The notes under the pieces: model-generated
What the model saw: the letters and a program-made list of their open reading frames with translations, nothing else
Databases searched by the model: none
What the model was told of the DNA's origin: nothing
In this document: in pieces, positions 1 through 7,758 of the stretch
Position numbering within the stretch: the first letter of the stretch is position 1
How the letters are laid out: each line of letters begins with the position of its first letter
Translations under genes and position numbers: made by a program
NCBI GenBank assembly: GCA_024681875.1
Contig: JAILAA010000064.1
Location: 1-59,991, forward strand
Source: Prevotella sp.
GTDB taxonomy: Bacteria; Bacteroidota; Bacteroidia; Bacteroidales; Bacteroidaceae
Length of the DNA: 59,991 nt
Direction of reading: 5' to 3'

Positions 1-56
1 GTCCGAAAAAATGTGTACTTTTGCCCATGGTTACGTTTGATTCTGTTTCGCGACTA

Positions 57-64
57 CAAAGGTA
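57..64 (-). promoter_or_regulatory. Bacteroidota -7 box facing the left edge
   Basis: Read leftward this is TACCTTTG, the TAnnTTTG -7 consensus. It would drive a leftward gene lying outside the window. No start codon can be assigned. Confidence 0.4.
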
Positions 65-71
65 ACCAAAA

Positions 72-101
72 AGGGCTGACACTGAATCCGGTATCAGCCC
101 T
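72..101. terminator. Hairpin, possible terminator
   Basis: AGGGCTGA (72-79) pairs with TCAGCCCT (94-101) around a 14-nt loop, in an AT-rich setting. It may end transcription coming from either side. The run of T is weak. Confidence 0.4.
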
Positions 102-153
102 AATTATATCCTAATGTGAAAAGTTTAGCGGACAGTAATAAAAACAAATAAAT

Positions 154-188
154 GTGACTTGCTTCTTTTCAGGGGCAAGTCACTTTTG
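154..188. terminator. Terminator hairpin after rlmD
   Basis: GTGACTTGC (154-162) and GCAAGTCAC (175-183) form a 9-bp stem, followed by TTTT on the plus strand and by an AT-rich stretch on the minus strand. It lies just past the rlmD stop, so it probably ends the leftward acyl-CoA ligase/rlmD operon. Confidence 0.6.
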
Positions 189-196
189 TATTCTCA

Positions 197-1702
197 CTAC
201 CGTCTTACCAGCAGGACGACGTTCTCTACGTGTGGCGTATGGGGGAACATGTCAACGGGCTGCACAGCGGCAACTCGATAGTCGGCGTCCATATCGTGCA
301 GGTCGCGGGCCTGTGTGGCAGGGTTGCAGCTGACGTAGACGATGCGCTGCGGGGCAGAACGGAGGATGGTCTTCACCACATAGGGATGCATACCGGCACG
401 TGGCGGGTCGGTGATGATGACGTCGGGCCTTCCGTGACGTGCGATGAACTCGTCGGTGAGAATGTCTTTCATGTCGCCGGCAAAGAACAGGGTGTTGTCT
501 ATGCCGTTCAGCTCTGAGTTGATTTTTGCATCCTCAATGGCCTCGGGAACGTACTCAATGCCGATGACCTGGCGTGCCTGGCGTGCCACGAAGTTGGCGA
601 TGGTGCCCGTGCCGGTGTAGAGGTCGTAGACCAGAGGTGAGAGGTGAGGGGCGGAAGGTGAGAGAGGGACGCCTTGAGGGGAGAGGCCTGAAAAGGCGAA
701 GTCGCGGGCCACGCAGTAGAGGTGGTAGGCCTGTTCGGTGTTTGTCTGGTAGAACGACTTCGGGCCGACCTTGAACTTCAAGTCCTCCATCAGCTCGAAG
801 ATATGGTCCTGCCCCTTGAACAGCAGTATGTCCTGATCGCCTATGGTGTCGTTGCACTTCTGGTTGTCTAGATACATCAGCGACGTGATTTGCGGGAATG
901 TGTCAGACAGGTGCTGCAACAACCCATTGGCCATTGACCATTGATGATTGACCATTTCCTTTTCCTGCTCCATTGAATGGTCATTTGTGATGGGTAAATG
1001 ATCAATGTGGAACTGAATGACGACCATCAGTTCGCCACTGGCACTGTTGCGGATGATGACATCGCGCAAAAGTCCCACTTGCTGTCGCAGGTCAAAGAAG
1101 CTGATGCCGTGCTCGATGGCATAGTCGCGTATCTCGTTGCGAATCTTGTTGTGCAGGTCGTCCATGAGCCAGCACTTCTCAATGGGCAGAATCTTGTCGA
1201 AGGCCCCCGTGACATGGAATCCCAATGCGTCGCGCTGGAATTCGCGTCCGCTCTTTATCTCTTCGTTGGTCAGGTAGCGACGGTTGGAGGCCCCGAAGTC
1301 GAGCTTGTTGCGGTATTCCTGCGTCTTCGTACTGCCGAGGATGGGGCGGAACTCGGGCAGCTCTATCTTGCCGATGCGACTCAGCTGGTCGTAGACCTGC
1401 TGCTGCTTGAAGCGCAGCTGCTCCTCGTAGGGCAGGTTCTGCCACTTGCAGCCGCCGCATACGCCGAAGTGCTGGCAGAAAGGCACAGCACGCACATCGC
1501 TATATTTCACAAACTGCACCACCTCGCCCTCGGCAAAGGAGTGCTTCTTGCGGCGCAGCTGCACGTTGCATACATCGCCTGGCACGCACCAGGGCACAAA
1601 GACGACAAGGTCGTTCCAGTGGAACAGACATTTTCCTTCGGCTGCCACAGCCTCGATGGTAACGTTTTCGAGCAGTGGCAGCGGTTTCTTGTTTCTTCCC
1701 AT
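197..1702 (-). CDS. rlmD: 23S rRNA (uracil-5-)-methyltransferase RlmD/RumA family
   Basis: S-adenosylmethionine-dependent methyltransferase for a uridine in rRNA (U1939-type in E. coli RlmD). The protein begins with a TRAM-like RNA-binding segment. The iron-sulfur cysteines are visible as CQHFGVCGGC near residues 76-85 and a later Cys in EKCW. The SAM-binding DLYTGTGTIANF, the DPPRAGMH motif and the catalytic-Cys motif YVSCNP follow in order. At 501 aa it is longer than usual for the family. The excess falls at two places, about residues 233-260 and 338-356, which coincide with repeat DNA (see repeats at 923-1006 and 634-689) read through in frame. It is the last gene of a three-gene leftward operon, 9 bp after the acyl-CoA ligase. 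The target base and specificity come from the family. Confidence 0.9.
   Translation of the reverse strand: MGRNKKPLPLLENVTIEAVAAEGKCLFHWNDLVVFVPWCVPGDVCNVQLRRKKHSFAEGEVVQFVKYSDVRAVPFCQHFGVCGGCKWQNLPYEEQLRFKQQQVYDQLSRIGKIELPEFRPILGSTKTQEYRNKLDFGASNRRYLTNEEIKSGREFQRDALGFHVTGAFDKILPIEKCWLMDDLHNKIRNEIRDYAIEHGISFFDLRQQVGLLRDVIIRNSASGELMVVIQFHIDHLPITNDHSMEQEKEMVNHQWSMANGLLQHLSDTFPQITSLMYLDNQKCNDTIGDQDILLFKGQDHIFELMEDLKFKVGPKSFYQTNTEQAYHLYCVARDFAFSGLSPQGVPLSPSAPHLSPLVYDLYTGTGTIANFVARQARQVIGIEYVPEAIEDAKINSELNGIDNTLFFAGDMKDILTDEFIARHGRPDVIITDPPRAGMHPYVVKTILRSAPQRIVYVSCNPATQARDLHDMDADYRVAAVQPVDMFPHTPHVENVVLLVRR
634..689. repeat. In-frame repeat in rlmD (GAGGTGAGAGGTGAGG type)
   Basis: Low-complexity GGTGAGAG units followed by CCTTGAGGGGAGAGG lie inside rlmD. 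They encode a Ser/Pro/Leu-rich insertion just before DLYTGTGT, where homologues go straight from VARDFA into the SAM motif. The same GTGAGAGGTGAGGGG flavour recurs in uvrA at 15181-15204. Confidence 0.7.
923..1006. repeat. In-frame inverted repeat pair in rlmD (CCATTGACCATT type)
   Basis: CCATTGACCATTGATGATTG (within 923-957) and an oppositely oriented copy of the same flavour (972-1006, AATGGTCATTTGTGATGG) bracket about 15 nt. Both are translated in frame and give roughly 25-30 extra residues (HLPITNDHSMEQEKEM and on), in a loop where homologues have a short linker. Confidence 0.7.
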
Positions 1703-1711
1703 TGTGTCGGA

Positions 1712-3373
1712 TTAAGAATAGAGGTAGCGCTTGATGCTCTTCTTGGGCGTCTTGGCAAATTCCTCCTCAAAGATTTCTATCTCGCTGATTTTCTCGTAGG
1801 CAGGCAGCATCTGGTTCAGGCCGTTGCGGTTTTGCTCCATGATGCCCTCCAGGTCTTCTTTGGTGAAGCCGAGGCCTTTGGCTTCGTCCAAGTCGGGGTG
1901 TACGAGTGCCACGAGCTTCTGGTCGCGCTGCACCACGATGCTCTCCATGACAAGCGTCATGGAATTGAGCTTGTCCTCTATCTCCTCAGGATAGATGTTC
2001 TGTCCGCTGGCGCCGAGCAGCATGTTCTTCGAGCGTCCGTTGATGAACACGTTGCCGTCTTCGTCCATCGTGCCAAGGTCGCCGGTGTGATACCAACCCT
2101 CCTCGTCGATGGTCTCGCGAGTGGCCTCCTCGTTCTTGTAGTAGCCCAGCATCACGTTCAGGCCGCGTGTGAGAATCTCGCCCGGAATGTTCTCGGGGTC
2201 GGGCGAGTCGATGCGAATCTCCATGTTCTTCGCAGCCTTGCCGCAGGAGCCCGGCACGAACAGGCGCCAGTCTTCGTAGCTGATGATGGGAGCACACTCT
2301 GTGGCGCCGTAGCCCACGGTGTAGGGGAAGTTGATGCGGTGCAGGAACTGCTCCACCTCCTGATTGAAGGCAGCGCCGCCGATGATGATCTCGAAGAAAT
2401 TGCCGCCGAAGGCTTTGCGCACCTCCTGGCAGATGGTGTCGCGCACCTTCTGCTCGATGACGGGAATCTGCAGCAGCAGTCTCATGCGAGGCGTCTGAAT
2501 CTTCGGGAACACCTTCTTGCGGATAATCTTCTCGATGACCAGCGGCACGGCAATGATGACGGCGGGCTTGATGTCGGCGAAGGCCTGGGCGATGATGGCG
2601 GGCGAGGGCACACGGTTGAGGTAGTAGACGTGGCATCCGCGCAGGAACTCATAGCTGAACTCGAAGGCCATCGAATACATGTGTGCCATGGGCAGGATGG
2701 AGATGACGCTGGCGCCGGGCTTTACGTTGTCGCCCATGGCTTTGCAGGCAAAGTCGTAGTTCGACCACAAGGCACGGTAGGGAATCATCACACCTTTCGA
2801 GAAGCCCGTGGTGCCCGAGGTGTAGTTGATGAGAGCCATCTCGTCGGGGCTCTGCTCATGGTAGTAGCTCACGTGCTCCTTGCGGAAATACTTCGGGAAC
2901 TTCTTGCCGTAGAGCTCGTTCAAGTGTTCGCGGGCATAAGTCAGCTTGTCGGTGCGCGAGAGCATCAGCGAGTAGTCGTTGTTGCGGATGATGCCCTCCA
3001 AGTGAGGCATCTGCATCGGGTCGATGGAGCCGCAGACGTGGTCGCCGGCAAAGAGCAGCTTAGCATCGCTATGGTTGACGATGTTGTGTATCTGGTCGGG
3101 CGTAAACTCATGCAGGATGGGCACAGCTATGGCACCATAGGTGAGCGTGGCGAGGAAGGCCACGGTCCACTGGCTGCTGTTGCGCCCGCAGAGGGCAATC
3201 TTGTCGCCCCTAACCACACCACTGTTCTCAAACAGGATATGCACCTTCTCGATCTTGCGTGCCACATCGTGGTATTGCAGCGTCTGACCCTTGTAGTCAG
3301 TCAAGGCGTCCATATCCCAATGGTCGATGATGCTTTTCTCAAGCAGGGCGTTATAACTCGGTATCTCTTTCAT
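1712..3373 (-). CDS. AMP-dependent synthetase/ligase (long-chain acyl-CoA synthetase type), copy B
   Basis: Activates a fatty or other carboxylic acid with ATP and transfers it to CoA. Adenylate-forming motifs are complete and in order: the P-loop YTSGTTGFSKG near residue 185, GYGATECAP near 335, YHTGDLG near 430, NGRSKNMLLGASGQNIYPEE after that, and a C-terminal KTPKKSIKR carrying the expected catalytic lysine. There is no membrane segment, so it is cytoplasmic or peripheral. It lies 42 bp after a closely similar paralogue, and the last 13 residues of the two are identical (KTPKKSIKRYLYS), pointing to tandem duplication. The substrate cannot be told from sequence. Confidence 0.88.
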   Translation of the reverse strand: MKEIPSYNALLEKSIIDHWDMDALTDYKGQTLQYHDVARKIEKVHILFENSGVVRGDKIALCGRNSSQWTVAFLATLTYGAIAVPILHEFTPDQIHNIVNHSDAKLLFAGDHVCGSIDPMQMPHLEGIIRNNDYSLMLSRTDKLTYAREHLNELYGKKFPKYFRKEHVSYYHEQSPDEMALINYTSGTTGFSKGVMIPYRALWSNYDFACKAMGDNVKPGASVISILPMAHMYSMAFEFSYEFLRGCHVYYLNRVPSPAIIAQAFADIKPAVIIAVPLVIEKIIRKKVFPKIQTPRMRLLLQIPVIEQKVRDTICQEVRKAFGGNFFEIIIGGAAFNQEVEQFLHRINFPYTVGYGATECAPIISYEDWRLFVPGSCGKAAKNMEIRIDSPDPENIPGEILTRGLNVMLGYYKNEEATRETIDEEGWYHTGDLGTMDEDGNVFINGRSKNMLLGASGQNIYPEEIEDKLNSMTLVMESIVVQRDQKLVALVHPDLDEAKGLGFTKEDLEGIMEQNRNGLNQMLPAYEKISEIEIFEEEFAKTPKKSIKRYLYS

Positions 3374-3401
3374 AGTATCTTTCTAAAGTCACTAAACTCA
3401 A

Positions 3402-3420
3402 AAGGCTCTCAACTCTTAAC
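3402..3420. repeat. CTCTCAACTCTTAAC repeat unit between paralogues
   Basis: GCTCTCAACTCTTAACTA fills the short gap between the two ligase genes and runs into the stop of the upstream one. The same CTCTCAACTCTTAAC flavour occurs at 54296-54324 before the Sua5-type gene. Confidence 0.45.
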
Positions 3421-5068
3421 TATACAAGTATCTCTTGATGCTTTTCTTCGGCGTCTTCTGGAATTCCTCGCTTTGCAGCAGAATGGCGGACAGGCGGCTG
3501 TAGACGGGCAGCTGCTCGTTCAGCAGCTGGCGGTTTTGCTCCATGATGCCCTGCAGCTCGTGGGCGGTGAAGTTCATCAGCTCGTCCTGGTCGGGGTAGA
3601 CGAGGGCCACCAGCTTCTGGTCGCGCTGCACCACGATGCACTCGCTCACCATCGGCATCGAGCTGAGCTTGTCTTCAATCTCCTCTGGGTAGACGTTCTG
3701 TCCGTTGGCACCCAGCAGCATGTTCTTGATGCGTCCGCGAATGAAGATGTTCTGGTCGTCGTCCATCGTGGCCAAGTCGCCCGTGTGGTACCATCCGTCG
3801 CGGTCGATGGCCAGCGCAGTAGCCTCGTCGTTCTTGTAGTAGCCCAACATGAGATTGGTGCCACGGGTGAGAATCTCGCCGGCAGTAGTCTGCGGATCAT
3901 CGCTGTCAATCTTCACCGTCATACCGTCGACGGGGCATCCGCATGAGCCGGGGGCAAACTCCGTCCAGTCACGGTAGCTGATAAGCGGTGCACACTCCGT
4001 CGTGCCGTAGCCCACGGTGACGGGGAAGCCGATGGACTGCAGGCATTGCTCCACCTCCTTCGACAGCGGCGCACCGCCCACGATGATTTCGTAGGCCTGG
4101 CCGCCGAAGGCCTGCATCACCTGCTCCAGCACCTTCGCCTTCACCTTCTCCCTCACCACGGGCATGGCCATGAGCAACTTCATGCGCGGCGTCTGCATGA
4201 CGGGCAGCACACGCTTGCGCACAATCTTCTCGATGATGAGCGGCACGGCGATGATGAGCCTCGGCTTCACGTCGGTGAAGGCCTTGGCAATCAGGGTGGG
4301 GGAGGGCAGACGGTTGAGGAAGAACAGGTGGCAGCCGTTGCAGAATCCGAAGAGGAACTCAATGCTCAGGCCATACATGTGGGCCATGGGCAGGATGTCG
4401 AGCATGGGTGAGCCCGCCTTGACGTGCTTGCCCAGTCGGTTGATGCAGAAGCTGATGTTTCCCCACAGCGCCCGGTAGGGCAGCATGACGCCCTTCGAGA
4501 AGCCCGTCGTGCCGCTGGTGTAGTTGATGAGCGCCAGCTCCTCCGGATCGTCGGCGTGGAACACCACGTCGTCCTTGGTGAAGGCGCGGGGATACTTTGA
4601 GCCGAACATCATATTTAAATGTTCGCGCGCATAGTCCAGCTTCTCTGAGCGTGAAATCATCAGCGAGAAGTCGGGCAGGTTGACGATGCCCTCCAATTTC
4701 GGCATCTGCTCAGGGTCTATCTCCTTCGCCACGAAGTCGCCCACGAAGAGCAGGCGAGCCTCCGAGTGGTTGACGATGTTGTGAATCTGTTCGGCATTGA
4801 ACTCGTGCAGGATGGGCACTGCCACGGCGCCGTAAGTCAGCGTAGCCAGGAAGGTGACGGCCCAGTGTGCCGAGTTGCGTCCGCAGATGGCAATCTTGTC
4901 GCCCTGACGGATATTACAGTTCTCGAACAGAATATGAAGCTTACCTATTTTACGCGCCACGTCGTGGAATTGCAGCGTCTGGCCCTGATAGTCGGTCAGC
5001 GCGTTCTGGTTCCAGTTATTAACAATGGCTTGGCGTATATAGTTGTTGAAGGATTTGCTGTTATCCAT
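3416..5068 (-). CDS. AMP-dependent synthetase/ligase (long-chain acyl-CoA synthetase type), copy A
   Basis: Same reaction and motif order as its downstream paralogue: YTSGTTGFSKGVMLPYRALW, GYGTTECAP, YHTGDLATMDDD, RIKNMLLGANGQNVYPEE and the C-terminal KTPKKSIKR. I start it at the ATG at 5068 (MDNSKSF). A longer reading frame to 5122 exists, but that start would lie upstream of the -7 box at 5092-5099. The result is 550 aa, the normal size for the family. It is the first gene of the leftward operon with copy B and rlmD. Divergence between the copies suggests different acyl substrates, which is inference. Confidence 0.88.
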   Translation of the reverse strand: MDNSKSFNNYIRQAIVNNWNQNALTDYQGQTLQFHDVARKIGKLHILFENCNIRQGDKIAICGRNSAHWAVTFLATLTYGAVAVPILHEFNAEQIHNIVNHSEARLLFVGDFVAKEIDPEQMPKLEGIVNLPDFSLMISRSEKLDYAREHLNMMFGSKYPRAFTKDDVVFHADDPEELALINYTSGTTGFSKGVMLPYRALWGNISFCINRLGKHVKAGSPMLDILPMAHMYGLSIEFLFGFCNGCHLFFLNRLPSPTLIAKAFTDVKPRLIIAVPLIIEKIVRKRVLPVMQTPRMKLLMAMPVVREKVKAKVLEQVMQAFGGQAYEIIVGGAPLSKEVEQCLQSIGFPVTVGYGTTECAPLISYRDWTEFAPGSCGCPVDGMTVKIDSDDPQTTAGEILTRGTNLMLGYYKNDEATALAIDRDGWYHTGDLATMDDDQNIFIRGRIKNMLLGANGQNVYPEEIEDKLSSMPMVSECIVVQRDQKLVALVYPDQDELMNFTAHELQGIMEQNRQLLNEQLPVYSRLSAILLQSEEFQKTPKKSIKRYLYS

Positions 5069-5091
5069 TGCACATTCGCAGAAAATTTGTG

Positions 5092-5099
5092 CAAAGGTA
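5092..5099 (-). promoter_or_regulatory. -7 box for the acyl-CoA ligase/rlmD operon
   Basis: Reads TACCTTTG on the minus strand, followed by CA, about 24 nt before the ATG at 5068. It fixes the start choice and gives a short 5' leader. Confidence 0.7.
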
Positions 5100-5323
5100 C
5101 TGCAATTTCTGCACATCCGCAAATTTTTTGTGCAATATTTTCATCGGCAGTGCTATTTTTCCTTCATTTATTTGCTGCGTCGAGAAAAACGCGTCAACAA
5201 AGCCCGAGAGGTGCAACATAAAAACCGGAGAAAGTTTGAACGATCGTCCTCTAAACAAAAAAACTTGCAGGAAAAAGTGTAAAGATCGAAAATAGTGCTT
5301 GTCTTTGCAGTTAAAGTGATGAT

Positions 5324-5887
5324 ATGGGTGGCAGTTGTCAGACGCGACGCATGTTTGGGCACGACTACGCAGTGCCTGGGACATACGAGGTGACCATGGC
5401 GGTTGCCGACAGACGCCCTGTCTTTGGTGAGATTGTGGGTACCACAAAGGGGAACGGTGAGAGGCCCCGCCTCAAGCCGTCGCAGCTCGGACAAACCGTC
5501 CTCGATAGTGAGATTCCAAAGATACATCATTACTATCCTATGGTCGACGTCTGGAAGGTGTGCCTCATGCCCGACCACCTGCACCTGATTGTCCGTATCA
5601 ACGAGCCATTGCCCAAAGGCAAGCACTTGGGCATTATCATTGGCGCCTTCAAAGGCGGCGTCAGCCGTGCCTGGTGGCAATCAGAAGCCACCGTGTCTGC
5701 GGCGTCAGCCGTAGAGTCCCGCCCGCCTCTCTTCGAGCCCAATTACAACGACCACATCCTCAAGCGCGACGGCCAATTAGAGAACAGGAAACGCTATCTT
5801 AGCGACAATCCGCTCCGTTACATGATGCGACGTGAATACCCCGATTTGTTCCAGAATCTTTCAATGATGTTCATACATTTTATTTAA
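5324..5887 (+). CDS. REP-associated tyrosine transposase (RAYT, IS200-like Y1 family), probably truncated
   Basis: HUH single-strand DNA transposase-like protein. Visible are the N-terminal GTYEVTMAVADRRPVFGEIVG, the HUH motif HLHLI at residues 85-89, and the helix ENRKRYLSDNPLRYM with Tyr158 as the likely catalytic residue. Bacteroidota relatives as I know them continue well past the NPxR...YPDLF region. Here the frame ends 14 residues later with QNLSMMFIHFI, so the 3' part appears lost. RAYTs are single-copy genes linked to REP-type palindromes in other bacteria, which matters because this window is rich in inverted repeat pairs. No matching repeat ends are obvious right beside this gene. 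Whether it is still active is unknown. Confidence 0.75.
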   Translation: MGGSCQTRRMFGHDYAVPGTYEVTMAVADRRPVFGEIVGTTKGNGERPRLKPSQLGQTVLDSEIPKIHHYYPMVDVWKVCLMPDHLHLIVRINEPLPKGKHLGIIIGAFKGGVSRAWWQSEATVSAASAVESRPPLFEPNYNDHILKRDGQLENRKRYLSDNPLRYMMRREYPDLFQNLSMMFIHFI

Positions 5888-6093
5888 TAATAGTGACCTA
5901 TTTCGTCTGCAAAGTTACTTTTTTTCTATTTCCAAACATACAAAAACAAAAAATCAATAGCCCAAAGAAACATTTAAACCGCGTCGAGGTCTATAAAAAC
6001 TACAACGTGGTCTATGGAAATAAACAATGCGAACTATTTTTTTATAATCCTTGTTTTTTTTAAATCAAAGGATGACTTTCCTGTTTTTTTTTA

Positions 6094-6101
6094 TATCTTT
6101 G
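6094..6101 (+). promoter_or_regulatory. -7 box for the zinc-ribbon/SPFH operon
   Basis: TATCTTTG followed by CA, 44 nt before the ATG at 6146. A longer in-frame start at 6014 would lie upstream of this box and is rejected. The 5888-6145 gap holds nothing else I can name apart from AT-rich DNA. Confidence 0.65.
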
Positions 6102-6145
6102 CAGGCAAATTCTCAATAGAAAATAATACAAATGTAATTATAAGT

Positions 6146-6904
6146 ATGTTTTCAGAAAAAATTGAAGAAGTCATCAAGGCGTCACTCATTGATGGAGTGA
6201 TTACTGAAAAGGAGCGTCAGGTCATCAAACGACTGGCCGTGGCCGAAGGTATTGACGAGGACACTGTCGATGTGTTGCTTGACGCTAGAATCCAGGAGCT
6301 CAACAAACAGAAAAAGGCCGAGCGTGGCGTTTGCCCGTATTGTGGTGCCGTGCTTGAGTCGTTCAGTACAGTCTGTCCTGCCTGCGGCGAGGAAATCAGG
6401 CAGAAGAAGACGTCGTCGAGCATGAAGGAGCTGAATGCCAAACTGGAAAATGTCACCGACCTGGACCGCCGTCGCAGTATTGTCACCAGTTTCCCCGTTC
6501 CCAACACGCGCGAGGATCTGCTGGAGTTCCTGTCACTTAGCGCTCCTAATGCGAAGAAGGCTGGCACCTTCTTTGACACCCCTGTGTGGCGTTTCTGCCT
6601 TATCATCGTCTGTTTCTGGATTCCCTGCACGCTGTTGCTGATGGTGCCTGACGACAATAACCCGGCCAAGCCATTCGGAGAGGCCGTCATAGGCGGCTTC
6701 TTTGTCGGTCTGGTCATTGGCGGTTTCTTTGCCTACAAGTATGCCAAGAAGGGCGGCAGTAAACTTGTGAAGATGCACAATGAGATGCGCAGCGTGTGGC
6801 ACTCGAAGTTCGAGCAGGTTATGACAAAGGCCCGTCTCACACTTCATAAACCCGAGGACGTAGCCACCCTCAACCGCTTGCAACAGGAAGTCAACGGAAA
6901 ATAA
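6146..6904 (+). CDS. Zinc-ribbon membrane protein with N-terminal helical (TerB-like) segment
   Basis: 252 aa. Residues 1-50 form an acidic helical segment, ASLIDGVITEKERQVI with AVAEGIDEDTVDVLL, resembling TerB-type repeats. A four-cysteine zinc ribbon follows (CPYC, then CPAC 15 residues on), then a polar linker. There are two hydrophobic segments, FCLIIVCFWIPCTLLLMV and a glycine-rich one ending in FFAYKYAKKGG. The C-terminal tail is basic and soluble. It is the first gene of a co-directional run with a paralogue 11 bp downstream and an SPFH protein. The arrangement recalls Bacillus YdjG (zinc ribbon) with YdjI (SPFH), where the former recruits the latter to the membrane. That link is by analogy only. 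Confidence 0.65.
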   Translation: MFSEKIEEVIKASLIDGVITEKERQVIKRLAVAEGIDEDTVDVLLDARIQELNKQKKAERGVCPYCGAVLESFSTVCPACGEEIRQKKTSSSMKELNAKLENVTDLDRRRSIVTSFPVPNTREDLLEFLSLSAPNAKKAGTFFDTPVWRFCLIIVCFWIPCTLLLMVPDDNNPAKPFGEAVIGGFFVGLVIGGFFAYKYAKKGGSKLVKMHNEMRSVWHSKFEQVMTKARLTLHKPEDVATLNRLQQEVNGK

Positions 6905-6915
6905 AAACACAGACC

Positions 6916-7716
6916 ATGAAAGAAATGTTTTCCGACAGCTTGAACGAGCTAATCCGTGCATCGCTGACCGACGGTGTCATCACGGACAAAGAGCGCGAGG
7001 TCATTCGCAAACGTGCCGTTGCCGAGGGCGTCGACCCCGACTTGGTGGACGTGATGATTGACGCCAGCGTACAAGACAATGCCCAACATCGGCGTGCCCG
7101 TCAGCGCATATGCCCACATTGTGGCGCCGAGTTAGAGGCGTTCAGTACCCGTTGCCCAGCCTGTGGCGAGGAAATCCGCAATGGACGGGCTGTGAGCAGC
7201 ATCCAGCAGTTCAGCTGTGGCATAGAGGAGATAGCCTCAAGCCAAAAGAGCGCAAGAGAGAAGCGCAAGGACACACAAAACTTTATCGAAGCCTTCAACG
7301 TGCCTAACCGTCGTGAAGACTTGATGGAGTTCTTGTCGCTCGCCGCCGCTAACGCCAACAAGGCCAAGGGCATCATGGGCACGTGGTGCCGTCGCTTCTT
7401 CAGCGTGCTGGGCGCCAGCTTCGTAGGGTGGGTAGTCCTGACACTCGTTATTACGTGGGGAAAAGAAACACGCTTCCACAACTTCTTCCTCGATGTGCTG
7501 GTGATTATCTTTATAGGCATCTTCTTCACACTCTTCACGGGTTTGCCGCTCGCCCTGTGGCTGGCCAAGAAAGGCGGCAACGACACGCAGCGCGAGCAAA
7601 ACCTCATGGCCCCTGTATGGAAGCGCAAGTTCAAGGAGGTCTTGCAACAGGCCAGGGGCACGCTCAGGAATCCGGAAGACGTGGCGATGCTCAATCAATT
7701 AGACAGTCAGGTATAA
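6916..7716 (+). CDS. Zinc-ribbon membrane protein, paralogue of the preceding gene
   Basis: 266 aa with the same plan as its neighbour: N-terminal ASLTDGVITDKEREVI and AVAEGVDPDLVDVMI, zinc ribbon CPHC...CPAC with the shared spacing, and VPNRREDLMEFLSLAA matching VPNTREDLLEFLSLSA in the first copy. Two membrane segments follow (FFSVLGASFVGWVVLTLVI and a second ending in ALWLAKKGG), then a soluble tail with LRNPEDVAMLNQL. It starts 11 bp after the upstream stop and ends 42 bp before the SPFH gene, so the three are probably one transcript. Tandem duplication with divergence suggests the two proteins might act together. The function is unknown. Confidence 0.65.
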   Translation: MKEMFSDSLNELIRASLTDGVITDKEREVIRKRAVAEGVDPDLVDVMIDASVQDNAQHRRARQRICPHCGAELEAFSTRCPACGEEIRNGRAVSSIQQFSCGIEEIASSQKSAREKRKDTQNFIEAFNVPNRREDLMEFLSLAAANANKAKGIMGTWCRRFFSVLGASFVGWVVLTLVITWGKETRFHNFFLDVLVIIFIGIFFTLFTGLPLALWLAKKGGNDTQREQNLMAPVWKRKFKEVLQQARGTLRNPEDVAMLNQLDSQV

Positions 7717-7758
7717 TAACACATTAAACATCTTAATAAACCTAAAACCTAAATATCA

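Noticed and set aside
16..23. TACTTTTG on the plus strand near the left edge
   Set aside because: Only a hairpin and the 3' end of the leftward operon follow. No gene to drive; an unknown short RNA ending at 101 cannot be excluded but has no support.
998..3946. A 982-codon open frame on the plus strand
   Set aside because: It runs antisense across rlmD and both acyl-CoA ligases, whose motifs are unmistakable. GC-rich codon use leaves the opposite strand open. No family resemblance in its translation.
5014..5122. Longer start of the first acyl-CoA ligase at 5122
   Set aside because: It would begin upstream of the -7 box at 5092-5099 and adds a Cys-rich stretch not found in the paralogue.
5910..5917. 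TAACTTTG box on the minus strand, pointing into the RAYT gene
   Set aside because: It fits the -7 consensus, but no leftward gene follows it. Probably chance or a relic.
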